From contig NC_029516.1 in the NCBI RefSeq assembly GCF_001577835.2, positions 166,015,438 through 166,079,437 of the forward strand: a stretch of DNA of 64,000 nt. The letters are read 5' to 3'. Shown piece by piece: positions 1-33,599 of this stretch (position 1 is the first letter of the stretch; each line of letters opens with the position of its first letter). The notes below the pieces were generated by a model. It was not told where the DNA came from. It did not search any database and saw only the letters and a list, made by a program, of their open reading frames with translations. Position numbers and translations under genes: made by a program. The stretch is from Coturnix japonica. Taxonomy: Eukaryota; Chordata; Aves; Galliformes; Phasianidae.

Positions 1-130
1 AAGAGTTTACTCCCCTCCTGGGTGTAAGTTCCCTTCAGGTACTGAAAGGCTGCAATGAGGTCACCCCGCAACCTTCTCCTCTCCAGGCTGAACAAGCCCA
101 ACTCCCTCAGCCTGTCCACTCTTGACCCCT
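1..130 (-). mobile_element. CR1 LINE fragment, antisense, cut by the window edge
   Basis: The sequence is the reverse complement of the CR1 segment seen at about 55,790-55,880 (end of ORF2, around 'ctggagaagagaaggttgcg'). Similarity fades near position 130, where a C-rich stretch leads into the promoter. Family assignment is firm; the exact right border is approximate. Confidence 0.8.
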
Positions 131-199
131 TCCAACCCCACACAGCTCCCCCACATCCCCACACGGACCCTCCCTCACACCCCGACCCCCAGCACAGCG

Positions 200-500
200 C
201 CTCTCGAGTCGGCTCGTTCCCACCCACCTGCAGCACGACTCCTTCCGCCGGAGGTGACATCAGCTCTTTGACGGGCTCGGCGGGAGAGCGAGAGCGGGCT
301 GCGAGTGGGCGGATCTCGCGAGAGCGGCGCTGTGCTCTGTGTGGTGCTATAGAAACGGCGGGAGGCGGCTGTGGTGTGTGAGGGGAGCGATCCGGGCCGG
401 GGGCTTTGGGCCTTTAAGTCTTTAAGTGCGTTCTGTGGGCCTTTAAGTGCGTCCTATGGGCCAGGTTGGGCTTTGGGGGATAACGTTGCTTACACGGTGT
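200..500. promoter_or_regulatory. CpG-rich, TATA-less promoter of MRE11, probably bidirectional
   Basis: This GC-rich, CpG-rich stretch lies just upstream of the first MRE11 exons. It carries the palindrome TCTCGCGAGA at 314-323, an element known from TATA-less and often divergent promoters of housekeeping genes. No TATA box is seen. In human, MRE11 and ANKRD49 are head to head with a shared promoter; the left partner would lie off this window, so bidirectionality is inferred. MRE11 5' UTR exon 1 probably starts here (a possible donor is gtgtgtgag near 375), but the transcription start cannot be fixed from sequence alone. Confidence 0.65.
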
Positions 501-737
501 GAGGGGGTGGGTTGTGCTTAGTCGGAAGCGGCTGAAGCAGATACAAGGCTTTCCTCATCTGTACTCCATAGTTCTGAATAGAAGGCTGAGTATTTTCCAG
601 TCAGCTCGCTGTATCTTCGTTCTGACCCGTTTGTGTTCTTACCTCTTAGGTATTGATGCATCTATGATACCAGGAAGCGATTCTCTGCCTTCTCTCGCTG
701 TGGTTGGAGCCTTTTCTGAAGGAATCCCAGCAGGAAG

Positions 738-19372
<18,635 letters not shown>

Positions 19373-20600
19373 TCTGTGCCTCGCTATGCAGAAGAGACTG
19401 TAATGTAAATGGAAAGTAGTTGGCAAGGCGTAACTTTGCGTGACATTTCTCTGTATGTGATGGCTTGCCTTCAGCCTTCACTTCTGTGAAATCTTTCGAG
19501 TGGCACCTAATTTAGTATCATTGAGTGATACATCAGTTGGTGTGTATAGATATGAATGCATACTTGGGCAGCAAGACATTTATTGTTAGTTTTCTACAGT
19601 TACAGTTGAAAACTCTTCAAGAGTAACGGTTTGATCCAAAGATGCTGCTTTCAGTAATAAAGCCGGAAAATATACTAATACTTTCAAGTTAATAGGAGAA
19701 CTAAACCCACTATTGCATTGTTACTAAATGTCAGAGTACACAGAAATCATTGCTGATGTGTAGCTCAAGAGCTGGCAAAGAGTTCAGGTAGAATTGCATT
19801 GTTGTTAGATGATAATTGACTTGAGAGCTAAAAGCTTACGGCTTCACAAGGAATGCTGGTTGAGGAGTAAAGCAGTAAGTCAATATGCATGCCATTGCCT
19901 CTTACCGTTTCCTTAGCTAACAGTTTTCAGGTGTCCGTTGCCATGGTCTTCCTAAAATGTCATTGCTGCTTTTCAAAAGAATTCTTCAAATATGGCTTTT
20001 AAAGTATGGTACTTGATTCACAGCTGTGGGGAGCCCTCTTGTTGAGGGAGCCCAGACCCATCTTTCCTTGCCCTTTTCCTCCTCTGTGCCTCACTCTGCA
20101 GAAGGTGTTTTTCTACAGCTGCAGCCTTTAGAATTAGCTGAGGGAAAAGCTAGAAGTGTTCGCCAGTCAACTTGTCAGAAATCCCAAATGCCACGAGTAA
20201 TTAAAGCCATGCTTTTGCATTTCTATGTCCTCTGTCTGAGGGATTGGGCATTTCTGGTGTTTGGGTTCTCACTGAGTGTGGCTGTTACTTCACATGCACG
20301 TGTGCTGTAACAGTGGACCTGAATGACCCTTGAGCTTCCTGAAGACTTCCATGGAAACGATCAGGTCTGTCCAACTTCTAATGTAAAGTTCTGTAGCAAT
20401 TTCCAAAGAAGTGATTTTGCTTTGAGGTATCAGGACATAATTTGGGCGCGTCTTTACTTTCATAAAGAGCTGTCACAGCTATTATGATGTTACCTATGCA
20501 AATAAAGAGCTGTTGTAAATGCCCTCTGGGATGAAGGTTTACATTTTGTTTTTAAATAAACTGTTTCTGTTTAATAAATTCTGTATGTCAGTTGTATGAA
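19373..20600 (+). other. MRE11: MRE11 3' UTR with several polyadenylation signals
   Basis: Unique, AT-rich sequence follows the stop codon. AATAAA hexamers occur at 19656-19661, 20501-20506, 20555-20560 and 20573-20578. The cluster at 20.5-20.58 kb is the most likely main end. The exact cleavage point is inferred. Confidence 0.6.
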
Positions 20601-20724
20601 CTCCTTTGAGTCTGAGGTACTGAGCTTTTTAGAATGCTTTCTCTCTCTGTGTTCCTAAGTGAAACCTGCTTTATTTAAAAAGACAAAACAGCAACAGTAA
20701 AGTAATGCCCAGATTGTTTCACTA

Positions 20725-21245
20725 AGCCTTTAAGGGAACTTTCCTCATACAGGAGAAGCTTCAGGCCCCTTGTCATCTTTGTGGCCCTCAGCTGAACTTC
20801 TATGAGATCCCTGCCTTATTTGAACTGAGGAGCCCAGAACTGGACACCATTCAAGGTATGGCCTCACCAGGGCAAAGCAGAGGGGGATGTGATATCCCTT
20901 GACCTGCTGGCCACACTCCTTTTAATGCGCTGCAGGATCCCATTGGCCTTCTTGGCCCCCAGGGCACACTGCTGGCTCATGGCCAACCTGTTGTCCACCT
21001 GGACCCCCACAGAGCTCCTCTCCAGCAGGTCAGCCCCTACTATCTACTGATGCATGCAGTTATTCCACCCCAGGTGTAAGTCCCTACACTTACTCTTAGT
21101 AAATCCCATCAGGTTCCTCCCTGCCCAGCTCTCCCACGTGTCCAGGTGTTGTAGAACAGCCGCACAGCCTTCTGCTGTGTCAGCCACTCCTCGCAGCTTT
21201 GTATCATTAACAGACTCAATGAGGCAAATGTAACGGTCTTTCATC
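20725..21245 (-). mobile_element. CR1 LINE internal fragment, antisense, lacking its 3' tail
   Basis: On the minus strand this encodes diverged ORF2 C-terminal remnants, such as NDTKLRGVADTAEGCAA and SKCRDLHLGWNN. It lies just past the MRE11 poly(A) cluster. The low-coordinate end lacks the usual octamer tail, so the copy is internally truncated or was cut later. Confidence 0.85.
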
Positions 21246-22194
21246 CAGGTCTCTGATGGAGTCGGCTGTCAGATTCACAGCAAGATTTTTTTGTCATGTT
21301 AAATTGCAGCCATTCCCAGACTGTCTGTTACAAGGCGAAAACAGCATCGTTCGATCTGGAGACCAAAATGCAACCTGTTGTACATAGGTATGTTTTTTAA
21401 CACCAAGGAGATCTTCCTTATCACCAGCGTGTTCTTATTTCCATTCATTTCCACAGGGATGAGGCGTTTCGAGAGTCAATGTCAATTCCCAGAGAATCCC
21501 CCTGGATAGTTTCTGAAAGGTCACTTCTGCCTCGTGTGACTTCCACTGCAGCTGCCCAAGGAAGGCTCAGGTGTTGACTGACCAGCACTGAATGAGAACT
21601 TGTTTCCATGGATATGGTGGGCCGTGCGCATTCTGCCTTGGTTTTGTTTTTGTTTAATTACCCCTTTAGTTGGATGTTTCCAAACCCTGTTTTGTAAAGT
21701 CTGGGTGGGTTATTTTGGTACCACTGTGCTTTTATAGACTGTTTTCACTACTCCTCTCTTCCTAAATTGTAACTTCAGTTGAGAGAGCTGTTGAGCAGAC
21801 ATTTGTGGTTATGTGAATTGCCTGAAAGCTGCGTATCTTTGTTTCAAGTGTTTTCTGAATGCTTTTTATTTGGCAAGGTGCCTCAGTTCACAGTTACCTT
21901 AAAAAACCCAACCAAACCCAAAGCAGATATAAGTCATCAAATCCTGACATTCCTGTGTAGCTCTTTCCTTTTGCAGTCAGTGGGTGATGGGGATGTTGGC
22001 ACACCATGAAGCAGACACCAAACTGTATCCTACCACTATTGGATATGCGTATATTCTTTTCACAGAGATCAGGTATGAACATTCAACACGGCTGAATGTT
22101 TGGAAAGGGAAATACAACACCCTACTGGGATCTTTTCAGAAAGAGAGAGCACAAATCAGCAGCCATGTCAGGAAGAGGTACCAGTTCTGGAGAG

Positions 22195-22476
22195 GTTAAG
22201 GGTGATAGGACGAGGGGGAATGGTTTTAAACTGAGACAGGGGAGGTTTAGGTTAGATGTTAGGAGGAATTTTTTCACACAGAGGGTGGTGACGCACTGGA
22301 ACAGGTTGCCCAAGGAGGCTGTGGATGCCCCATCCCTGCAGGCATTCAAGGCCAGGCTGGATGTGGCTCTGGGCAGCCTGGTCTGGTGGTTGGTGACCCT
22401 GCACATAGCAGGGGGTTGAAACTGGATGATCATTGTGGTCCTTTTCAACCCAGACCATTTTATGATTCTGTGATTA
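22195..22476 (+). mobile_element. CR1 LINE 3' end, sense, upstream of GPR83
   Basis: This is a well-preserved CR1 3' block starting 'gttaagggtgataggacgag', passing 'cacactggaacaggttgccc'-like sequence and ending 'ttatgattctgtgatt'. It includes the last codons of ORF2 ([16 protein letters not shown]). Confidence 0.9.
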
Positions 22477-23410
22477 AGGTGTTTTTAATTCTAAATGCAT
22501 CCCTTGGCATTGACAGCCAAATGCAACTGTGAAATTAGACAAAGTGGGTGATCTCCTGAGGTCGTGGTAGAGAGTTCATTAGTAATAATAGGTGTCAGCC
22601 TGCTAGAGGAGTGCTGCTGTGTATCTCTGATCTCTCTCGTGGCTGAGAAAGGAAAGTGTTACAGGATGCTGTCAGCTTGTAGGGATTTGGCAAAATTGCC
22701 GGTTACTGAAATGAATCTCATCTCTGAGAAAATACCTGCTGCCGGGCGGATATTTCTGGTGGAGAGCACTGTGTGTGAGGCCTCACGGAGGCTGCAGTGC
22801 CTGCATGGAGCTGTCAGGGGAGGGACAGGTGGGGGCTGTTAAGTTGGTAATCTCCTAACCCTTAAGCCAGAGACCATGGGATGACACCTTACCCATGCAT
22901 GTATTTTCACCAGCACGTGTGTGCATGACTTACTGTGCTGTGCCCCTGTTCCATGCTAGTTTGTGGTGCTGTGAAATAGGTAAAGCTGAACTTCTGTTTG
23001 AAATGTGCCCTGAAAGACAGCGCAGCCCCTGCACGCATTGTTGGTGCATAATAGCACCAGATCAGCATGAGCAGGGCTGCTTCTGGAGAACGATGCCGAG
23101 AACCAAAGAGATGGATTTTGCCTTCTGCAAAGAGTGCAGCTGTGATTGTCTTGGAGTGACGCCTGAGGGGAGTGTAATTGTGCAGAACTGCAGCACGTCA
23201 GAGCAGAAATAATGCTATGCAGCCCAATGGGCAGGAATGCTGGCTGGGAGCTTGTGTGAGGACACAGAGCTCTGCTGGAGGAGAAAAGTGACAAAGAGCT
23301 GAGCAGGAGAGAGAGGAGCCCCGCTCCCTGGGCTGTGCCGGTGCATCGCTGGCAGCGACGTGTGCACCTGTACAGCTGCTGCTGCCCAGCCACAGCACTG
23401 CCCTACGTGA

Positions 23411-26318
<2,908 letters not shown>

Positions 26319-26810
26319 ATGGTGGCCCTGGGAGATGGATTTGGACCATGCTTAGGTTTGGCTGCATCTAGGCAGGTGGGAAGATGTAGAGCCCTGGCCT
26401 AAGCCTAATGCCAGCTCTTATGGTTGCACTGAATAGCCCAACTCCACAGCTGGTAGTGTGAAACTCTGATGGTAATGGCATGGAGACTCCAAAGGGAAGA
26501 AAGCAAAGCTTGCCAGGAATGAGCTCTCTTTTCGTCTTGGTTAAGCTGACTTTGGGTCTACTGGCCAGGAGGGGTTCTCTGCATGTGTCTCTATTGTTTG
26601 CATGGTCAAGTCTCGGGCCATTTGTTTGCTTTGCTGATATTTAAACAAGCAGCAGTCTGATGACATTAAGCCTCCCTCCCTTTAGTCTCTCGGTAGCAGC
26701 ACACAGACGGTAGAGACATAGAGGCAGAGGTTGCTGGTTGGAGTTTTTTTCTCCCTTATGTGAAAATATCTTCAGAAAGGTGAGGAATAATAAACAGCCA
26801 TTGGAAATTA
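26319..26810 (+). other. GPR83: GPR83 3' UTR with likely poly(A) signal
   Basis: Unique sequence follows the stop. The first AATAAA on this strand is at 26,789-26,794, which makes a UTR of roughly 480-500 nt. This end is inferred. Confidence 0.5.
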
Positions 26811-27067
26811 AAGTTGTATTTTACATCACAAGAGCTCCTTCTAAGGTAGGGTTGAAGAAAGCTTGATAGCTCTTTGTGTAAATAGATGGCAAATACCAAC
26901 CTGTTAGCTCTGCATCTGTTGCCAGTGGTAAATCACACAGAACTGTACCTTCGTGAAACAGGCATGAATATTCATAATGCTTTAATTCAAATAGGGACCT
27001 AAAGCCTGAAAACCTTGGACGTACTGTCCAACTGATGGTTAATCTGAGTTGGGACTGGGACCTGTTA

Positions 27068-27240
27068 ATCAGAAAATCAGAGTGCTTTGGGTTGGAAGGG
27101 ACTTTGAAAGGCCATTGAGTCCAACTCCTCCACTGTGAACAGCTCAGTCTGGTGCTCAGAACCCCATCCAGCCTGGATGAGATGCTTTGGATCAGAGCAT
27201 CTCTATGTTGTTGCCAGGTGGTCGCTGAAGAATCCCACAG
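27068..27240 (-). mobile_element. CR1 LINE 3' fragment, antisense
   Basis: It starts 'agaaaatcagagtgctttgg' and runs through 'gttggaagggactttgaaag' and 'gagtccaactcctccactgt', the reversed CR1 3' end. Confidence 0.8.
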
Positions 27241-27744
27241 AATGACGTTTCATAATTAAACTGCTGTAATGATCCTGTGATAGCAAGTAATGAAAGAGGA
27301 AGATTTTTGCAAGACAACCTCTTGTGAATGAACAATTTCAGTGCGTTTAAAGATCGATGAGGTGTCTTTCATGGGCGGCCATTAAGAAATTGATAAGACT
27401 GCAGCTCTCTGGTGTAGACTGCAGAACTTAATGTTCTTAGCAGAAAAATAGCAGATTCTGAACAAGGTTAACAAAAGAGTGTTTAAAAAATGTTGCCTTG
27501 TATTGCACAGGGAAACAATCGCTTTTCCTGTGCTGCAGCAATTAGCTTTGATGTCACATCGGAGTGCCTGCTTCACATTCAGCTTGTGGTGGCCAGCAGG
27601 GAAGGGACAAAAGTCTTTGTTATTAATGGCTAAAAAAGGGAGAGAGAAAAAATACTATTCCCCAGTGTCCTGACATAAACTTACTCTGAAATCATTTAAG
27701 TCTTGTGTGGGTTTTTCACATCCAAGTGCTGCTGCTGTTCTTTA

Positions 27745-28062
27745 TCACCGAGTCTTTAATGTTGGAAAAGACCTCTAAGATCACCCAGTCCAACAACCAA
27801 CCCATCCCCACTCTGCCCACTGACCACGTCCTTCAGTGCCATATCTCCACAGTTCCTGAACACCTCCATGGATGGTGGCTGCACCACCTCCCTGGGCAGC
27901 CTGTGCCACTGCCTCACCACTGGAGCTGAGAAGAAATGTTTCCCATTCACTCCATTAGTGCTCACAACAAAAGGTCCCTCATGTACAGAGCCCTTCAACC
28001 ACCCTTCCCATCCCATGGCAGTGGATTTGCAGACTATTCCAGCAAATAAACCTTTGGGTATC
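27745..28062 (-). mobile_element. CR1 LINE 3' fragment, antisense (left arm of a back-to-back pair)
   Basis: The stretch 'aatgttggaaaagacctcta', 'tccatggatggtggctgcac' and 'tgggcagcctgtgccactgc' is a CR1 subfamily end in reverse. On the minus strand it preserves ORF2 C-terminal codons (FFSAPVVRQWHRLPREVV). Confidence 0.85.
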
Positions 28063-28087
28063 ACTGTCTTGTGTATGGCAGGGACAG

Positions 28088-28182
28088 GGTGATGTGGTTA
28101 AGTGGGCATAGTGGGGATGAGCTGGCATTTGGACTAGATGATCTTAGAGGTCTTTTCCAACCTTAATGATTCTATGATCCTT
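28088..28182 (+). mobile_element. CR1 LINE tail, sense (right arm of a back-to-back pair)
   Basis: The sequence 'catttggactagatgatctt' then aggtcttttccaaccttaatgattctatgat is a CR1 3' end in the opposite orientation to the preceding copy, about 25 bp away. Confidence 0.8.
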
Positions 28183-28963
28183 AGTCCTGCTGGCCTTGCT
28201 GGAGGTCCAGAGATCCATCTAAGGGAGCTTTTGCTGTGTGAGGAATTGCAGGTTTAGTCTTTGATCAGGGCTGATGAGCAGTGATGAGTGGACCAGCAGT
28301 AGAGTGACCTAGCAAAAGGAAACGTGGAGTGGGCAAATAATGGCCAGTGAACATGAAAAGCCTGATCTGGGCCTGAGCTGGTGCATGGGTCCAGCAATTT
28401 TGGAGAGACAGGATCTAAGCAGACAGGGGAGGAACAATCTCATAGGTGAAGCTCTAGAAACTGTGCCCTTCTAAACTGTACATAATACACTGAGCTACAG
28501 TGTGCTTTATGTGCTACAGGGCCATTTCTGATCAGCACTGTCTTCACTTTCCTCATATCTGATTTGGGATTCTGGATGAACATCTATCTTGCATTCGTTG
28601 AAATCAGCAGGGGTTGTGCTCTGAGCACACAAAGTACAGTAGAATGCAAAGTATTCCAGAAACATCATGTCCTGGGCAATTTAAACTGGGCTTCCAGGCT
28701 TCATGGGTAATACCATACCTCAGTTCTGTAGCGGATCAGAGGGTTCTTTTAAAATGTAAATAAAGTCATGAATAAAGTCATCACACAGCACTCACGTGAT
28801 GCCTGGATGAGTGTGAAGGGATGGTCTGAGTTCTGAGAAAAGAAGATATATGTGCAGTATGGAGATTATCTTCCATTTTTCCCTTTGTGCACATTTGCCT
28901 GCTGCAGCCATGCTTTGTGCAGTATGTTGGTTTTATTAATGGGCAGCACTTTGGAATAGCCAT

Positions 28964-29012
28964 AGAATCATAGAATGGCCTGGATTGAAAAGGGCATCAA
29001 AGTTGCAAGAGC
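28964..29012 (-). mobile_element. Very short CR1 LINE tail, antisense
   Basis: The sequence 'catagaatcatagaatggcc' followed by tggattgaaaagggcatcaaag is the reversed CR1 terminus; nothing further inside is preserved. Confidence 0.75.
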
Positions 29013-29747
29013 CCTGCCATGGGCTCTGGAGTACGATGAGGATGCTCTTGGGAGGCTCTTCTTTCCCACTGTTAATACAAAGGATCATAGTCTGTTGTGA
29101 GGCCTTATAGAAGGTCTCTTATCTTTATCTGACTTTCTAAGTAAGATGATTTTTCCTATCCCCACATACATCCTCCCATACTCAGAAGCACCCAGTGCTA
29201 TGTTCAGGTGACCTGGCCAGGCTCACTCCTGTGACACATTGTTCCAAGGATGCTGCCTACAGGCTCCTTGTTATGGCTCTTGGGTGCCTTTTTGTTGATA
29301 AGAACTAGATTTCCCATCTCACGCGAGGCCACAGAGGAGGAATTCTACATGTGACATGCTGTGACCCTATGGCCATCCTCCTGTGGTCCTGTGGCCATCT
29401 GAACATAGGTTTTCTGCTGACAGCTACCCTGTGCTGGGGCCATGTCTCTACCCTAAGGTAAGTGTTTTGACTGTTGTCAATCATGTCTTTGGTTATCAGT
29501 AGAGATCTTTCTTTAAAGCCTGTCTCTGTTTCCTTTGGAGGTTTTGGACGTGTTCATTCTTACACCATCCATATCCATCTCCATAGTTGCACTACAAGCC
29601 TCTACAGACTCATTTTCAAAGCTGTTTTAATCTACACTTGTACAGTGTCAGTTTGTGGTCCACCACATCCACCAAGCCTTGGAGAAGATCATAAAGAAAC
29701 CCCTCTGCCTCTTGACGAGACCGACCATAACCAAAGGGAAGACCAGG

Positions 29748-29828
29748 ATGGAAAGGGCCATGAACACGGCAGGGGTTGGAACTGGATGATCTTTAAAGTC
29801 CCTTACAACTCAAACCATTCTGTTATTG
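29748..29828 (+). mobile_element. Short CR1 LINE tail, sense
   Basis: The stretch 'ggcaggggttggaactggat' then gatctttaaagtcccttacaactcaaaccattctg is a standard CR1 end. Confidence 0.8.
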
Positions 29829-30303
29829 TAAGATTATAGGATCACTGTTTGACTAGAGAATGCATCCTCTGGAAAATGAATCAATTAAGGTCACATAGGT
29901 AAAATTAGTGCTGGCATCTCTGAATGGGTAGGAAGGGCAACTGATGTCATCTACCTGGACTTGGGAGATGGTCTTGTACCACATCCTTATCTCTAACATG
30001 GAGAGATATGGATTTGAAGGCTGGACAATTTGTGCTATTCTGAACAGCTCTCAGGAGAGAATAAATCCTTGAAGCCTTTCTTGCACTTGTTGATGTCACA
30101 TGAAGTTTTTCCCTTCCACCTTTCATTCCCTTCCTACCTCTGCCCCTCTCCCATCCATCCTTAAGGCACTGAAGGGAAATGTCTGCTGAATGGGGACTTC
30201 AGGGCAGCACTGTGCTGTCACAATCCTGAGTGATACAAGAATTACTCAAGGTTCACGCCTATGATACTTTCCTATGGTAGGTACAAGGAAGCCAAGACTC
30301 CTT

Positions 30304-30400
30304 GAATCACAGAACTGTAGGGGTTGAAAGAACCTCTGGAGGTCATTGAGTCCAACCCCCCTCTCCATCAGGCTCCCTACAGCACATTGCCCTGGAAAGT
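30304..30400 (-). mobile_element. Short CR1 LINE tail, antisense
   Basis: The stretch 'gaatcacagaactgtagggg' followed by gttgaaagaacctctggaggtcattgagtccaacccc is a reversed CR1 end, related to the subfamily seen at 1487. Confidence 0.8.
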
Positions 30401-31124
30401 TTGATCCCAGAACATCACTAGGGAAAAGGTAACAGATTTCCCCTGTATGAAATGAATCTGTCAGTGCAGGGTGGACGTGTTCACCTCTTCACTGGTGGAG
30501 AGCAGAAGAAGAGGGCTGCTAAAAACAGCAATTGGTACCTCGGGAACATTAATGCTATTAGAGAGCATCAAGTGCTATCTCTGAACTGTCTTTAATTCCA
30601 CTGCTCTTACAGCAAAAGTACCACAAGTTTCCAGAGAGTTGAAAATCTCATGTCTCTGGTGAGTAGGAGCCACCTCCTAATTTCTTTAATGAATACCTTA
30701 AGCTAGCTATTACTACCTAACACGAATGTGACTTCTATCTCAGGATCTCTAAGCACTTCCCAAAGGCTGATGATTCCCATCCTTCACTGCATTTGCACTG
30801 AGCCACGACTCTCACATGGATGTACCAGATAAGTTTCAGTGCTGTTTTCTGTACTCATTTGTGTACTCTAAGCACAGCCATCGTGCAGCTGCTGGCAGGT
30901 ATTCCTGCTGAAGTTAGAAGAAGCAATAAGTATCTACTGTAAGCATCTGGCTAGTAGAAATATGTCGTAAAATCTCAGGAATATCTGATCCCTCAAAGCA
31001 GACCCATTTCTGACTCATAGATAAAGCCCCAGAAAAGGGGGCTGAGCACCTTCTGAGGATCCATTGCAGAGGCATGGATGAATTTAGGCATTACCAGGGT
31101 GTCCTGATGAGAATAAAAAGTCCT

Positions 31125-31446
31125 TTTATGGAAAGAGAGAGTGAAAAGGGGAAAGGGAAAGAGAGAGTGAAAAAGGGAAATGGAAAGGGAAAAAGGGAAA
31201 GGGAAAGGGAAGAGTAAGGGTAGGGGTAAGGGTAAGTGGAAAGTGAAGGACAAGGACAAGGGGAAGGAGAAGGTGAGGGGAGGGAAGGGGAGGCAAGGGT
31301 AAGGACACGGGGAAGGGGAAAGAGGGGAGAAGAAGAGAAGGGAAGGGAAGGGAAGGGAAGGGAAGGGAAGGGAAGGGAAGGGAAGGGAAGGGAAGGGAAG
31401 GGAAGGGAAGGGAAGGGAAGGGAAGGGAAGGGAAGGGAAGGAAGAG
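31125..31446 (+). repeat. Purine-rich tandem tract with a pure (GGAAG)n core
   Basis: From about 31,125 the plus strand is nearly all purine, made of GGGAAA, GGGTAA and GAAGG variants. From about 31,335 to 31,440 it becomes a clean five-base repeat (GGAAG/GGGAA, roughly 20 units). The pure polypurine-polypyrimidine core is a mirror-like sequence able to form triplex DNA and is prone to length change. Long minus-strand reading frames here (Phe-Pro-Ser-Leu repeats) are artefacts of the repeat. Confidence 0.95.
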
Positions 31447-32239
31447 TAACAACAACAAACCAACCAACCAATCAACCCAGCTCAATAACCAAAGGTCTAC
31501 CAAAGATTCCTGGCTCTGAAGTGTGAGGTCCATTGCTACCACTGTGTGTGTAGAGCCAGCTCCATCTAGATCAGATGTGTGATGGCACATAGCACTGGGC
31601 TTTAGGGATATCCCTGTGACCCCAATATATAATTTATAATTTTTATTCTTTTCAGTTCGAAACACTATAATGTAAAAGTATGCACTAAAATGTGAAGCTG
31701 AAGATGGGTATTGGATGTCCTGGTATCAAAGCCTTTAGGTGCAAAACTAAGGAGATATGCTGAAGGTATGTGTAGTCAGCGGGAACCAAACTGATACTGT
31801 CTCATCCCTTCTGCCCTTTTGGAGGTGTTTCTCAAATGAACTATTCCCAGAAATCTACATGGAATTTGCCTTGGAGAAAACTCATTGGAGCAGCCTGAGA
31901 TAAGGCTCAGGAATGAGCTGAGATCTAAAGGAGGACAGCAGGAATGGAAACTTTGATCTGAGTCCCCGGTACTCTCTTATTTAGTAGTTCAAGCACGCTC
32001 TCAGCTGTCAGACAAACTGCCCTTGGAGATATTCCTCATCTTGCAGTTGTTCTGAGTTGTGAAGCATCCACCAACTCTGTCATCCCACGTCAGCATGAGT
32101 AAGAGGAGAGAAGCAAACAACAAAGCAGTTCTACTGATGCTAGTGGAGACATTTCACTTCCATTGCTTTAGGCACAGAAGGTTTTGAAGTATATGAATCA
32201 AAATGTTGAACAGAATAATAACTTTCTGAAGTTACGTTA

Positions 32240-32302
32240 GTATGGGGCATTGCAGCTAATGATCTTGGAAGTCCCTTCCAACCCAGGCCGTTCTGTGGGT
32301 TT
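32240..32302 (+). mobile_element. Short CR1 LINE tail, sense
   Basis: The stretch 'gcagctaatgatcttggaag' followed by tcccttccaacccaggccgttctgtg is the CR1 3' terminus. Confidence 0.75.
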
Positions 32303-33599
32303 TTGTTTTAGTGCATTCTCTTAAATTATGAGGAAGAGGTGAGTAACTGCCCATCACTTCCCAGGGCAGTGTTAAAACAACTGAATAAAGTCATTTGTGT
32401 GTGAGGACAGCAATCCTAGAGACACTCAGAGAAATCCATTAGGAAACAACAGCAAACCGAATGCTGGGATTTACCCGCTACATAAAAGCAGGTTTTGTGA
32501 TGTCCTTTAAGGAGAGTTTACAAACAGGGCAGAATGGGGCATTTTGGTTATGGATCTGGATATTTTGGTGATGGCAGAGTAATGACGGGACTTAGTGCTG
32601 TCACAGCACTTGGAAGAGATCACCCCTTTTTCCATCTCCAAACCTTATGTTTTCCCAACTTTTGGTTTCTTATTCCAATCCAATTCTCCCTTCCTCCATC
32701 TCTTTCTTGCAGTTACTTTTCCCTCTTTCTCTAATCCAACAAAGGTTTGATTTCCTCCATATAATTTCTTGGACTACTTCCCTGGCTTTCCTGAGCACAA
32801 GAAAAATATGATCTTCTCAGAAGACCTAAAAAGGTAACTGCTAAACTAAACCTATTTTTCTGAGTCTATACCAAATTTCACCTTCAAAGTAATGGGGAGA
32901 ACAATTTGAGCTTTTCAAATAGGAGCCTACCAGAGCACCTCCCAGCATCTACCATTGTTCTCCAAATGGCTGCCAACTCCTTATCATCTTCCCTTGTGTA
33001 GAACAGCAGCTCAGTACAACAGGAGCATCAGAGGACATGAGAAAGCCCCAGGTGACCTTGTCTTCTTTGAATTAAAGGAGGCTTTTCATTGTTAAAACTC
33101 AAAATGTATTCCAAAGTTTCTCTCTGGTATGAAAAGCTGATAGTTGTTCCCAGATCCTGCTGTAACTCTTCTTTGGCGGACTTTTCTCTTTAAAGAAAGC
33201 CTCCAGTACACGCAGAACATGCTGAAGATTTTTGCTGGAACAGTGACAAGCAGGATTAAGATTCCATGGTGAAGACTTCAGCATATGTGCTACCAGCAAA
33301 TGCACAGCAACCTCCACTTCTTGCTTTACTGTTACCCTCCGAGAACCAGGAGAAGGGAGTCCTCCCTGCCCCCGAGGTGCCCATTGGTGAGCTGAAGGGA
33401 CACAAGATCATGGCTGCCTCATTAAAGAGGTGGAAATGAGAAGTACTCTACTTATGCTGTGGGCCTTTGGCAGAAGTTCTGAGATGGTAGAATCAGTTTG
33501 ACTGTGTGTGCAATGGTGGTTTGTATAAACAATAGCCCACAGCTAGAAATGTGTTGCTGTTGCTATGGGAGTATCAAAACCCTGAGACCTCATTGTGGC

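Noticed and set aside
31200-31240. GGGTAA/GGGTAG units resembling telomeric repeats
   Set aside because: They are degenerate variants of the surrounding purine tract, not a run of TTAGGG.
30993-31665. Minus-strand reading frames of 126-179 codons rich in Phe-Pro-Ser-Leu
   Set aside because: They are produced by the five-base repeat being open in every frame. There is no domain and no non-repeat coding signal.
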